From NCBI RefSeq assembly GCF_029227915.1, contig NC_079885.1:21949001-22013000 (forward strand): a stretch of 64,000 bases of DNA, read 5' to 3'. The first letter of the stretch is position 1; each line of letters begins with the position of its first letter. Under the pieces are notes generated by a model. It ran no database searches. It was given only the letters and a program-made list of their open reading frames with translations, and had not been told where the DNA came from. Source of the DNA: Hydractinia symbiolongicarpus (lineage: Eukaryota > Cnidaria > Hydrozoa > Anthoathecata > Hydractiniidae). This document shows, in pieces, positions 14,059 to 25,095 of this stretch. The position numbers and the translations under genes are program-made.

Positions 14059-14064
14059 AATAAA
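14059..14064 (+). terminator. Candidate poly(A) signal of SF3B3
   Basis: An AATAAA hexamer lies about 370 bases after the SF3B3 stop codon at 13686-13688, in an AT-rich 3' flank with no other gene on this strand. It is the first well-placed canonical signal I see. Transcript ends were not available, so use of this site is inference. Confidence 0.5.
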
Positions 14065-14639
14065 AATTATAGCCTCTAGCTCTTGTGTGAACCAGTGATT
14101 TTTTAGACTGTTCTCCCATCAGTGGATACCACGTTGTGAAGTAGAGCAGACACCTCAACCAGAACAGACACCACTGAAAAGTTGAACAAAAAACGAAATT
14201 TGATTAAAATTTAAAATCTAAATAAAATATCCAAGAGAAAAAATTCTAACATCTAAATTTCTGTGTATAATATAATGCGCTATAAAGTCTACGAAAAAAT
14301 TCACTAGCCACGACCGCCTAATTAAATGCACTGTAGTTAAATGGGTTGTTTTCAATTTTTCCTTCAAGAAAATAGACCATTTTAGTTCAGCTAATAAAAG
14401 TAATGTCATTTTAATAAATAAAAGTCAATATTAAAAAATATATGTACACCAAATTATATCCAAAAAATGCTTTTTCATAAAGATATCATATTATTTACTG
14501 TACCTTTAGCCTCGAAAGAGAGGTTCCCTCGATCCCAGCTCTTTCAATGTTAATTTGACGCATTTCATTCAAAATAATGGAAAAGGGGCTGGGATCGAAG
14601 TTAGTATATTTTTACGAAGATAAATTTAACAATCTGCTT
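14065..14639. other. Convergent intergenic gap between SF3B3 and DENND11
   Basis: This AT-rich stretch separates the two convergent 3' ends. Apart from a short inverted-repeat element at 14528-14600 I see no coding exon or RNA gene in it. Confidence 0.6.
14528..14600. repeat. Short inverted-repeat element with CTCGATCCCAGC ends
   Basis: CTCGATCCCAGC at the left is mirrored by GCTGGGATCGA at the right, around about 50 bases. It resembles the CCCAGGGC-ended miniature elements seen at 17995, 19973, 27736 and 28612. Confidence 0.5.
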
Positions 14640-17600
14640 TTACTGGCAACAGGATAAGTCAGGAAAATTAACTCTAATGTTATATAAATCCGCTAATTCT
14701 GTAAGAAACACTCTATCGCCACTCGGGTCCAGACCCATTTCATGCACGTGATCAACGGTTAATGTTCGATCTTCGCGGCTTGAGATCTCGTATAAAATTT
14801 TAAACAGCCTGTTATTTTGCTCGATAAAAAATCTAATAAAGAAAAAATACAACAAAGACATGTTACTTATCGAGACCAGAAATATCCACACACAAGGTGT
14901 AATCGCTGTGGCACATCCAGCATTAACTACTTGTTTTTACAATCAAAGATTATCGTAAATGTTCGTTAAAAACCTCCAAAAAGAATGTTCTTTTTTTTGA
15001 AAAAAAAAATTTCTAGAATACGTAAGAAAGACATTTAAGAAACATTTACAACACTAGTATATATGTAACAGAATCTATTTCTTTTCGCCTGATTTAAAAT
15101 TATAAGGAAGAATAAGCCAAACACGTTAATTTTATGCAAACTAAACACAGTGAGTCTGCCATCTTGAATAGTATTTCCCGCGTAAAGCAGCTAGTGTTTT
15201 AACGTTGGAGGTAAGTCATTAACAACACTGTCAATAAAATTAAGGTTTTCAATAAAAAAAGTTTTTAATAACAGAATTCATCTTTATTTGAAAAGCTGTT
15301 AAAATGACAGGGTGGGCGGACAATTACCGGGACGCTTGCCGGGATGATGCTTTCCCCCTTTTTCATGGAAAAAGTTCGCTTGGATCTCACCTCATGTAAA
15401 CAGCCCACAGGGCACATCGTTCTAAAATATCATACCTTGTGTACATTTTTTCATCCTCCACAACCTCTCCACCAGATATAAGCTGTTCGTTGCTATGAAT
15501 AAAATAATTTCACAAAAAAATCTATATTACCTTTGGGCGATCCGTTACAAAAGACAGCTTAAATCACCCGCGAAGGAGAAGTTACGTTGAATAACTAAAA
15601 TATCGCTAAAATATCACCTATATTTTCGAAGTCTCGTAAATCTTGCTGAGTCAGCAGAATTAATGTGCGTAATAGTTCGAAGGTATTCGTTCGGACATTG
15701 AAGGGTTTGTTTGTTTAAATATAAATCGTATGTTTCCGGTTTGGTGGCTAATATGCTTTCCGTGGTACCTAAATCACACAAATAAAAAGTTAAAATGAGA
15801 TCATTAAAAATAATTTTACGAAAAGGTTTAAGAGCAAATAGAAATTTTTCTAGTTTATAATTTTCATGCCCAGAGCAATGTGAGATTAAAACCTAGGGTC
15901 GAGAATGCCAGGTTATAAAAGTGGGCGTGTTACCGGAGGTCAGCTGCACGTAAGCAAGAGGGATTTCCAGGGTGAAGTTAAGCAAATGAGAATTACCATA
16001 ATATATTCAAAATCGAGAATTCGTGATCTTTTTTCTTTAAATTTACTCTTTAGCGAGACAGTACATCTAAAGTTTGTTGTGTTTATTTATCGAACAATCT
16101 ATAAATCTTAAATCGGAAAGAAAAATAACTTTTCATCTGTCCAGTTCACACTTTATACAAAAGCTAGGTGTAAACAAGGTAACAATTCCTTGTTGTTCAA
16201 TCTTCACAGCTAGCTTTCTATCAGCAAGCCAGATTCTTTGTTTTGTCGCCCGGTGTAATTTCAGCTTTATACTTACATGCTACAAAAGAATCCATGCTAC
16301 TAAGTGAACTGCAACTGGACACCCCAACGCAAAATAAAAGATTGGGACACAGGGATCGTAGTAAACCCAAGCCGTTACTTCCAAGAAGGCCGGTACAGTA
16401 TACTAAAATATAAAAAGACTGGATAACATATTAAGATATAACTAATCGATATTGCTTTTAATTTGTCGTATTGTCGTAACAAGTTTTCATAATAAATTTG
16501 ATTAAATTCGCGAAATTAGCTGTTTGGTTAGATTTGTGAAGTTTAGCATCCGCGAAATGTCATTTTAAAGGTGTCAAGATATAAACAAAGAAAGTTTCCT
16601 GAAAATAATCATTAAAAAGATATCTAAAACTAAAATTAAAAAAAATGTCAAAAATTTGATGCGCAAAAATTTATATCCCGAAATTTAATATTGATAAAGC
16701 AAAAGTAACGTTAGCGAAAGTTATGCGTCGAAGGCAAGTGTGGAACAGTCTTTGTACTTTCAGCTGTGGTGACAAAAAATCGAGTTTGCAAAATGACATA
16801 CCTCTGTAGCACTGAACACCAACTGGTGGTGGCGCAAAATACAAGATTCTTTTTTGGAGCAGCACGAATTTCCACAAGACGAAAATATTTACACCGAAGT
16901 AATTCAAAAATTGAGAAAAGCAACCAATTGGATGACTGATCTGGAAAAGAAGAAAATGATGTGAAGACACTAGACTTACCAAAATTAAGAGAGCTGATGT
17001 GTCTAGGAATCTATTTTCGCGAATTTAAATGCGCATTTCGCGAATTATATAGCAGTATAAATGAAAAACTTTCAGAATTCTGGCCGGAACTCTGTTTGCA
17101 AATTACGTGCCCCAAAATATTCCGGGAAATTAAATTTAGGGAAATAAAGAAGTGTAAAATTGAGGGGGGGGATCATCCCGTAAAAAATTAGTTTCTTTAA
17201 GGTCCTAAACAGAAAATGTAGGGTCATTCCTAACTGTTTTAAAATCTAAAAAAAATTCTTAGAATCTCGGAAATGACAACACGGGCAAACATAAAAGTTA
17301 TTATTGTTTCGAATTCATTTAAAAAACTCACATTTACAACTCGTTTTAACTTGGACCGAAAGTCTTATGCTCTATTTGTTCTTATATGGTCCGATTTTTT
17401 GTATATAAACTTGTGCATGCAAGCAAATTTAAACAAGAAACAAAGAAAAATTTTCTCCTTAAAGAACACTACAATAAGGCTCGTCATACGTCTGTGCGTG
17501 AGTCAAAATGGTAGCTGTGAGTAGCGATGAGCGAATTCTCGTGGAGTTTTCCACATGCTAACGACTAATTTTTTAGCATGGTGCGGATAAAAGTTTAAGA

Positions 17601-19265
17601 TATTGTCACCAGCAATAATACACTCCCTATATGGAAGTCCTTTAACTTTAGCAACACAAACCAGATACAATACTATTATTAGCTACAAAATGTCCGTGGC
17701 CACATTTACCTTCATAACAGTCAGCTCTTCGATGCCCAGGAAACCTTCCGCAGTGTGATTTCTTGGTGTGACCAGAAACGTGTTATTTTGGTGTGGACAA
17801 TTTCGATATTTAACGTAATACTTTGTTAAATCTTCATAGCTACGTGGTTGTTCCAAATGATGACTAAAAATTTGAACAATAACTTGAAATTTCGGATGGA
17901 GCAAAGCAGGGCATGTGATTGTAGATGTGAAGCATATTTTGGCCCGTCTGAATGGAAGTACAATCATAAATGGCGGGTGTACCAAATTCACAAACCTCGT
18001 CCCCAGGGCTTGTTAGGCTTTTTATATTTGGACGGCCTTAGCTTAACAAGCCCTGGGGACGACGTTGCAAATTCACAACAGTTTTTTATTTATAAAAGCA
18101 ACCCAGTTGCTACGTATCTATGCCTAAATATTTACCACAAAATAAAGCAACTTTAGGTCGCAAACCTATTTCATGAAAACCACCCCATGTAGGAACCTTC
18201 CCTTCTTAGCTAGATTGTTGCGGAGTCTTCTCAGAAGCAACACGCAGCAGTATTTAAACAGTACCATAGCGTGTTGTGCTGGAAGAACATTTTGTGTATT
18301 GACTTCACTATTGCCACAATTAAAACAATAAAACGAATTGAAGTCAGGGTAGGTTCCACGACGTCAGAACTGTTTTGGTAAAAGAATAGGTGCTAAGCAA
18401 CCAGCTGTCAATCGAAAGAAATCTCTAACCCTTAGAAGTGAAGAACAGATGAAGAACTGATCTTCAAAATTGTAATACGCCAACGAAGCACGCAGATAGC
18501 TTATCCGGATGATGCGTAGAGCTTGTAATAGCTTATTCGTGTAGGAATTCTCGCGTTGTGCGAGTAGCATGTCAAAAACTATTCAGTTGAGCTACTTGTG
18601 GTTACCATATTTGTTTATATCTTCCCCAGTCCTCTAGCTGCTCTTATTATGTATTTATATTTTCGCACATGTTAATTTTAGATTTCGTTTTTGAAAAATA
18701 TAGTCACGTTTTAAAATAAAGTTTTACTTGTATCCGAATTAATCCGGAAATTGACTACTTACCTGACTTGTTTTTCTAAAAACTCTTGATGCTCATGTAG
18801 TGATGTGTACTTAGTGCATATAATGCCAACTGACTTCATGCGCGCGCCTCTTTCTTCTTCATTGTCGACTGATTTCAAAGCAAAGCAGCTTAAGCCGTAA
18901 TACTGCTGATGTCGAAAGTATCTGTACGAGAAATTACGCGTGTACGAAACCTTCACTATTCGTAAACAAGGACTAAGTACAAAGTTTATACAAGCTATCA
19001 TAAAATCTTCTCTGACTGTAATAAGGGCTGGGTAATAAGTTCGTTCAAACTTATATAAAAACTTCCCGGTCGTAACTAAAGACTGCGTACGAAGTTTATA
19101 CAAATCTGCATGAAAGCTTGCCTGGTTATAAACAAGGACTGGGTACGAAGTTCATACAAACTTACACAAAATCTTCACTTATCGTATGTGACCCACTGAC
19201 AAGTGCTTTAAATTCGACACCAGCTATGTCCACGTCATCAGGTATCTGCCATTCCACTTCGTTAC
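14640..19265 (-). CDS. DENND11: DENN domain-containing protein 11 (5' exon not found, 8 exons)
   Basis: DENND11 (KIAA1147) is a small DENN-fold protein; DENN proteins act on Rab GTPases in membrane traffic. Exons in transcript order: 19265-19166, 18921-18763, 17863-17710, 16940-16802, 16402-16277, 15768-15618, 15492-15436, 14832-14640. All junctions are GT-AG and phases close to give 358 codons plus stop. Diagnostic family blocks are visible: [74 protein letters not shown] and [11 protein letters not shown] near the C-terminus. The order is the same as in the human protein, which has about 80 further N-terminal residues. I could not place the first exon, which should end in phase 1 before 19265. 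The last exon ends 950 bases from SF3B3, convergent with it. Confidence 0.9.
17995..18066. mobile_element. Miniature TIR element in a DENND11 intron
   Basis: CGTCCCCAGGGCTTGTTA at the left is matched perfectly by its inverted copy TAACAAGCCCTGGGGACG at the right, giving a 70-bp hairpin-forming element. It is the best-preserved member of the CCCAGGGC family in this window and lies between DENND11 exons 17710-17863 and 18763-18921. Confidence 0.7.
18922..19170 (-). repeat. DENND11 intron built from tandem repeats of about 55-60 bp that include the splice donor
   Basis: On the minus strand the exon ends GAAGATTTTGT before GTAAGTTTGTATGAACTTCG. The following intron, 244 bases in all, is about four further copies of this segment: each has a GAAG-TTT start, a GTATAAACTT or similar core, then ACCCAGTCCTTG. 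Copies are diverged, and the last runs into the acceptor before exon 18921-18763. The intron therefore looks like a tandem array that starts at the exon edge. Confidence 0.75.
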
Positions 19266-19972
19266 CTGAAACAAGAAAGTAAACCTAGTTACCAGGCTTC
19301 ATATTTTCATTTTATTAGCTCTTCAAGCGTTAGTTTTTAAATTTTCATAATACCAAAATTCTAATCAGACGGGTGATTATTCTTATTTTTCTAAATAATA
19401 GATCTATTGTTTTTAACCTAAATTGTCAGGCTGGTATCCATATAAAGCATATTCTTTAGAAAAGAAAAAGTGTGTATATGTTTCCTCCGCTCCTTTTTAC
19501 GCCCGGTAGGTAAAAATAAGGAGAGATAGAGGGTCGCGGTAACAAAGAAAGTATGCTAATAAAAAAGAAAAATGGCGCGGGAAGAAATGTTGGAAGGAGA
19601 TACAAAAATATCGGGTGGGGATAAACAATCATTGCAAAATCACAAAAGCTTTGAGGATTCAAGAATGTCGCCAAGTTACCTTTTCCTCACCATGGTCAAA
19701 AGAAAAACTTGATGATCTCGACGGTTTTTGAAGAATGGGTCAGAGAACTCGACAGCCGCTTTGAAAAAAAGAGAACCAGAAAGTTGCACATATCATTGAT
19801 AACTGTACAGGGAATCGAAAAATTGGAGGACTTTACTCAATTGACCTGTTTTTTCTTTCTCGTAACACTACATCAGACTTACATCCTATGGATCAGGGCG
19901 ATTAAAAAGAAAAAGCCACTTCCAACAATATCGTTGTTGTGCAAAACAGAAGAAAATGACGGATCTTTTCAA

Positions 19973-20069
19973 CTTGTTCCCAGGGCTTTTTGTCTCTCTC
20001 ATAAGCGCTACGCTTATTGCTGGCCGTCCGATATGCAAAAAAAGACAACAATTCCTGGGATCGAGGTTG
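19973..20069. mobile_element. Miniature inverted-repeat element, CCCAGGG family
   Basis: CTTGTTCCCAGGGCTTTTTG at the left and TTCCTGGGATCGAGGTTG at the right are imperfect inverted copies around about 60 bases. It is a diverged member of the same family as 17995-18066. Confidence 0.5.
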
Positions 20070-20152
20070 AGACCTTTTCACTCGTCCTTACACAGATATT
20101 TTATGTTGTTATTTGATTTGGTTTTATGCAACGGTCGTAGTTTTTATACTTT

Positions 20153-20510
20153 TCCAATAAAGACACGTGGTCACGTGGTTGTTAAATATATTAACCTTTA
20201 TATTCTCTATTGGAAAGTTTCTCTATTGGAAAACTAAGCTAGACGAATTTTTACGGTTCCCTTGAGTGTCCCAGATGCGAGTGTACTGTGTATATTAACC
20301 GAACCGAAAGAAACTGTTGATAGCTACTTTCCCCACTGTTCTATCAAGTTAATAAACAATCTTTTTTAACGACGCGATTTTAAATAAATAATATCTAGTT
20401 TTGTTACTTAGACTTTTATTTTTTAATTTTTTTGGATTCTTAAAAAAAGTTAAATTCGGAACGGAAGGGAAAAATAACGTGTTTAAAATGTATTCACGCA
20501 TGCGCAGTAT
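20153..20510. promoter_or_regulatory. Candidate divergent promoter motifs (E-boxes, CCAAT, NRF1-like)
   Basis: Two CACGTG E-boxes sit at 20164-20169 and 20172-20177 next to a CCAAT motif (TTCCAATAA), with two inverted copies (CTATTGGAAA) about 50 bases on. CGCATGCGCAGT, close to the NRF1 consensus, lies near 20498. Such motifs are typical of animal housekeeping promoters and this is the gap between two divergent genes. Motif presence is seen; function is inference. Confidence 0.35.
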
Positions 20511-21115
20511 AAGTTTTTTTCCGATCTTATCCGATGCAAGAAAAAAAAAGAAATTTAGAACTTTGCTGCCTGTTCTACCAAGATCTGCTGCGCTGTGATA
20601 TATTACATGAAATTAAAACAGTTTTTTTTAAAAAAAAACACGGCCCTTGGGACGCCTCTTTGGCAATTTGTCACCCTTCTTCGTTGATTTAATTAATAAA
20701 CCTGCAAAACGTGCATCAGGTCACGTTTTTCATTGTCGTGTCACAATTTCTACGCATTCTTATCACGTGCGTTCAATAATTCAATTCAGTATCGACGGGG
20801 GAGGGTGATCCCGACACAAATAGACAAAAGAATTAACGACGTCGATCAAATACAAGACAAAAATAAAATGTTGTCTACCTACCAACACATGATTTTTATG
20901 CAGAATGTGTGTTGACTTGCTGTGCCTAATTTTTATGCAGAAAAACATGTAGGTTGATGGTTAGTTCTTTCTTAAAAATAATCTTGAACAATCGAGGCAG
21001 CTGAGCAAAGATCTATTCTGTGACAAGGGAAGAAGTGAAAAGAGTTAACAGTTAAGACAACAGAATTTTGAGTGAAGCTTGAAAATAGATATATTTCATT
21101 TAACGAGAGGTGAAT

Positions 21116-22111
21116 ATGTGGTCGCTGTGCAGAAAAAGATTATTGAAAAATGCGAAGATAACACCAATTTTATCAAAAACACTGTCTACAACAACATGTG
21201 CAAGAAACGAACTCCAAATTCAAAATGGCAGCATAAAAAATATTACTGTAGTAGGTGGAGGTATAATGGGCTCTGGCATAGCCCAAGTCAGTGCACAAAG
21301 TGGATTTAAAGTTGTTGTAGTTGATACTGATGAATACACACAGTCTTGCATGGTATCAATTATAAAATCTTTGAACATTATAGCTAAGAAAAAGTTTCCT
21401 GATGAACCAAAAGGGGGCAGAAAATTTATAGACGATGTTTTAAATAATATTAAAACCACTCAGCATTTAGAAAATGGATTGCAAAACACTGATTTAGTTG
21501 TGGAGGCTGTCTTAGAAAATCTTCCCATCAAGCAGGAAATATTTAAAAAAATTGATGAAATTACTGCCAACAAAGATGTAATTTTCGCTTCCAACACATC
21601 GTCACTAAGTATTGACGAAATTGGAAAATATATTTCTTATCCTGAACGATTCGCAGGTCTTCACTTTTTTAACCCAGTTTGGAAAATGAAATTAACAGAA
21701 GTTGTGAAAGCATCAAAAACTTCCAATGCGACCATGGACAAGCTTACTGCTTTCTCCAAAGATCTTGGAAAGACACCAGTGATTAGTTACGACAATCTAG
21801 GCTTTATCGTGAATAGGCTAATGGTACCATATTTAATGGAAAGTTTGCGTTTTTTAGAACGTGGACATGCCTCTGTTAAAGACATAGATACTGCAATGAG
21901 ATTAGGAGCAGGATACCCAATGGGACCATTTGAAATCATTGATATCATTGGCCTTGATATAGTGAAATCTATTGTTGATGGTTGGCACAGCAAAGAGCCG
22001 GAAAATCCCTTATTTTTCCCAAGTGAGATATTAAATAACTTAGTACTTGAACAGAAGCTGGGACGAAAAACTGGAATTGGTTTCTACAAGTACAAACATA
22101 CAATGTATTAA
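21116..22111 (+). CDS. HADH: 3-hydroxyacyl-CoA dehydrogenase, mitochondrial-type (intronless)
   Basis: This enzyme catalyses the NAD-dependent oxidation of L-3-hydroxyacyl-CoA, the third step of fatty-acid beta-oxidation in the mitochondrial matrix. The single exon encodes 331 residues from the ATG at 21116. A basic, hydroxylated N-terminus (MWSLCRKRLLKNAK) fits a mitochondrial presequence. The Rossmann motif GGGIMGSG is at residues 47-54. Catalytic-type residues align with the human enzyme: Ser162 in ASNTSS, His183 in GLHFFNP, Glu195, and Asn233 in GFIVNR. The C-terminal dimerisation domain has LGAGYPMGPFE, and the protein ends soon after GFYKYK. Length matches the roughly 314-residue human HADH. 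It has no introns although every neighbour is intron-rich, so it may be an old retrocopy or a lineage with lost introns. The frame is fully open with catalytic residues kept, arguing for a working gene. Confidence 0.95.
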   Translation: MWSLCRKRLLKNAKITPILSKTLSTTTCARNELQIQNGSIKNITVVGGGIMGSGIAQVSAQSGFKVVVVDTDEYTQSCMVSIIKSLNIIAKKKFPDEPKGGRKFIDDVLNNIKTTQHLENGLQNTDLVVEAVLENLPIKQEIFKKIDEITANKDVIFASNTSSLSIDEIGKYISYPERFAGLHFFNPVWKMKLTEVVKASKTSNATMDKLTAFSKDLGKTPVISYDNLGFIVNRLMVPYLMESLRFLERGHASVKDIDTAMRLGAGYPMGPFEIIDIIGLDIVKSIVDGWHSKEPENPLFFPSEILNNLVLEQKLGRKTGIGFYKYKHTMY

Positions 22112-22291
22112 AGTATTTATTTCTGTGCGAAATTATAATCTGTATCAAAGTATTTTTTTCTGTTTATTCCATACTTATTTGATAGGAAGTCTAATATGTA
22201 TATATAAAAAGTATATTCATAACAAATGTAAAATAAGCCTTGTATTGTGCCTTACTCCTATTTATTCCTTCAATGTGTTTTCTTTTTTAAT

Positions 22292-22297
22292 AATAAA
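22292..22297 (+). terminator. Candidate poly(A) signal of HADH
   Basis: AATAAA lies 181 bases after the HADH stop codon in an AT-rich flank. Its position is typical for a 3' end; use is not proven. Confidence 0.5.
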
Positions 22298-23136
22298 ACC
22301 TTGTTAAGGTGGGTGTGTGTCAAAGGTCTGGGGGTGCAGGTGATGGGTAAGTGGTGTTCCAAAGTTTGCAGTCAAAAATTTTGGGGATTATTTTTATGCA
22401 AATTCAATGTTTTTTATGCAAAATTATATTTACGACTGACTCTCATGAGAAATTTTTTTTTTTTTTTTGTAACACAAAGTAACAATATTTCTAAAGTAAA
22501 ATACATAAAAATTAAACTGTATTCTCTTCAACTATTTAATTTTTTGCAATTCAATAGTGTTTACAAATATTATTTTTTGATGAATATTTTTATTTTCACT
22601 GGATTGGGTTGTGTACAAAGTTACCCCTAAATGAGCAAATGAGCTGTCAACTCGATTGTTTGCCAATTAAATAAATTCCCACACAAAAAATTATGCTACA
22701 CTCTCAAATTAGTTGATTTGCCAAAAGAAAACTTATCTGTAGCTAAGTATCAAGTATTTACCCAGTAATGATTTTTAAAAAAAGCTAATTGATCAGAAAA
22801 ATTAGTTTTCAAAAAATTGATTTGCAAATGGTGGCTAAGAAAAAGAAAGGGATGTTTCATGTTAGCACAGTTATCCTCTTTATTTCAAGAAACATTGACA
22901 ACTTCAAATGCATCAACTTAGTATAGAAATATCCTAAATAACCTGCGGCACCAACCTTTGAAATTTGACACCTTGCCTCACCTACGTGGATGGTTGCTGT
23001 TCTCAAGAGCTATGACGGTGCCACTTTGGAGATATTGACAAAGCTTGAACGTACCCTAATTCATAAAATTTTGCGCACGTTAAAATTTCGCTTACCTAGA
23101 TTTAGCGTGCATTTAATTTCCGCGCACACCTTAAGG

Positions 23137-23537
23137 TACTTTAGGGGAAGAAAATTTTCGCGATTTTAGCCCCTTTTCGCGAAAATTTCTACCTGTTAAG
23201 AAATTTAACCTGAAATTCACGAAAATTATTTTCGCGAAAAATCAACTTTTTAAGTTTTATTTAAGTTTTAAAAACCGAAAACTTTAAACTAACGAGGGCT
23301 CCAAGGGCAAAGGTAAAAATAATAGAATCACAACGAATAAAATAATCAGCCCCAAAAATGGCTTTAAAACTAACTCTAAAAATGGCTCCAAAGATAATCG
23401 ATTTAAAATCAATTTTTTTTTCATTGAAATTTATTGTCATTCGCGAAAGATTTGTTCCCAAAAGTTTTTTCTGTAAAATCACTTCTAGAAATGGAATTCG
23501 CGAAAATTTACTTCGCGAAATTTCTGCCCTTAAAGTA
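23137..23537. mobile_element. 401-bp TIR element with CTTTARGGG ends and internal TTTCGCGAAAAT motifs
   Basis: The left end TACTTTAGGGGAAGAAAATT and the right end (complement of TACTTTAAGGGCAGAAATTT) are inverted copies, each starting with TA. TTTCGCGAAA palindromes lie just inside both ends. No open frame of transposase type is present, so it is non-autonomous. Confidence 0.65.
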
Positions 23538-23785
23538 ATAAGATTGATTCATTTTGTGTGAAAAAAATTTTCGATATTCGTTTTCTCCAATTTCGCGCAA
23601 ATCAAATTTTACAATTAAATGCACGAAAAACATTTTCGCGCCAACAATTGTTGGCGTAGCCTGCCATTACTAAACCTTGCGTTCACTGCAATGCTTTGCA
23701 TTAAAGCGTTCCAGCCTACAACATGACAAATATTGTTTTTACACTTCTAAACAATAATACTCATGTTTCTGTATATTATTTATAC

Positions 23786-24092
23786 TACCTAAGGGTGATA
23801 ATTTTCGCGGGAATTAATTTTTGCAAAGATAACAAATCCTGATCTTTTTGGTCATTTTTGCAAAAATTAGTTTCCACTAAAATTACTTATAAATTCGCGA
23901 AAATTCATTACCACAAAATTTGATCTTTTTTCATCTTTGAAAAACCAATTATACTAATTCATCTCTTCAAACAACAGATACGTATCTATGTAAATTTTAT
24001 CAAATTTATTTATTATTCTTTCTTCGCGACGTTCGCATATTCTCGCGAAACAATAGGATTTGCCAACTTCCCGAAAATTAATTCCTAAGGTA
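23786..24092. mobile_element. Related TIR element with TACCTWAGG ends
   Basis: TACCTAAGGGTGATAATTTT at the left is imperfectly inverted by AAAATTAATTCCTAAGGTA at the right. CGCGAAA motifs inside link it to the element at 23137-23537. It is more diverged and has no coding capacity. Confidence 0.45.
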
Positions 24093-24784
24093 TTTAGTTA
24101 AAAAAAAGACAAACAACTCGATGAAACAACCCTCTCCAGCTTATTTTTCTACGGTTTTAGCACAGATGTATTAGTCTTGTCACTTGTTTGTTTTGTTTTT
24201 GATGATAAATTTTTTTTTTGAATGACTCTGATTTGTCTTTGTCTTTTTTTTCTTTTTTTATTATTGATAATTTAGCCTTAGTAAAACATAGTACACTTTA
24301 ACATTACTAGTCCATGAGACAAATAAATCTTTGGTGAACAAAAATGTTATACACATATATCAATTGAAAGCAAATTTTAACAGCAGAATAATATCGCCCA
24401 TTATTAGGAGATAGGGTTGTTTACCACCTTATCAATTTCTATGGAATAGAACAAACAACTGGCGAGCATGCGTACTTATGTTTACATCACGCAAATGGGA
24501 ACTTTTCTCATTCCTTTATTATTGTGAAAAAAATTCTGTGGTTAAATGCAGTTAAAACACAACATATACAAATCCGAAACTTTGTTAGCTATAGTTTTAA
24601 AATCCACTGTGTTCTATTTATATCATTAAAGTCAAAAAATAAATCCACACAAACAGTTTTGTTTTGAAGCAGTTAGAAAATATCTGTTTAATAGGTTCAT
24701 GCAGTTTGCAATATGTTTACTCACAAAATTTGATTGCAAACCGACAAACAGATCTTAAGTTATGGGTCGTCAGCAATAATTATC

Positions 24785-25095
24785 ACTATTATTTTTTTTT
24801 TATTTTTATTTACCCAGGATAGCCTCTTCAGTTCCTATTGGTACTGCTATCAACGAGGGTCCTGCGAAGGAAGTCCTAGCGCATTTAAAGCTCCCATTTG
24901 AGCTACGAAAGTCGTGCAAGCACAGCAATCGCTCAACTAGACAACCGCCTAAGATATCAATCCTATTCTCATGCTGAGCGCTAAGCAGAAAGGATAGATT
25001 CACACTTTTATAGTCTCTGGCATGACTCGACCGGGGTTTGAACCCAAGACCTCCCGCACTGAAAGCGAACGCTCTACCACAAGGCTATCAGTCGG
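24785..25095 (-). mobile_element. tRNA-derived SINE
   Basis: Read on the minus strand, the head at 25095-25020 is tRNA-like: a box A region TAGCCTTGTGGTAGAGCGTT, an anticodon-type hairpin with loop TTTCAGT, and box B GGTCTTGGGTTCAAACCCC. A body of about 200 bases follows, containing CATGCTGAGCGCTAAGCAGA, and the element ends in an A/T-rich tail at 24785-24815. The acceptor stem does not pair well and the sequence runs on into the body, so this is a polymerase III retroposon, not a tRNA gene. Confidence 0.75.

Larger units (their letters stand above)
19266..21115. other. Intergenic or 5' region between DENND11 and HADH
   Basis: This 1.8 kb lies between the 5' sides of two divergently oriented genes. 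It should contain the missing DENND11 first exon and the promoters, but no segment gave a convincing coding match with the required splice phase. It holds a CCCAGGGC-type miniature element (19973-20069), paired CACGTG sites and an NRF1-like site. Confidence 0.5.

Noticed and set aside
18364-18570. 68-codon open frame on the minus strand in a DENND11 intron
   Set aside because: Flanking DENND11 exons join without it and I recognise no family.
19690-19740. Candidate DENND11 exon reading SFSFDHGEEK on the minus strand
   Set aside because: The donor would leave phase 0, while the next exon needs phase 1, and an upstream stop closes the frame without ATG.
20815-20880. Candidate DENND11 first exon (minus strand, FYFCLVFD-like)
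   Set aside because: It has an in-frame stop just upstream, no ATG and no good donor in the needed phase; it also lies close to the HADH start.
25020-25095. Possible tRNA gene on the minus strand
   Set aside because: Boxes A and B are good, but the acceptor stem does not pair and the sequence continues into a SINE body with an A/T-rich tail.
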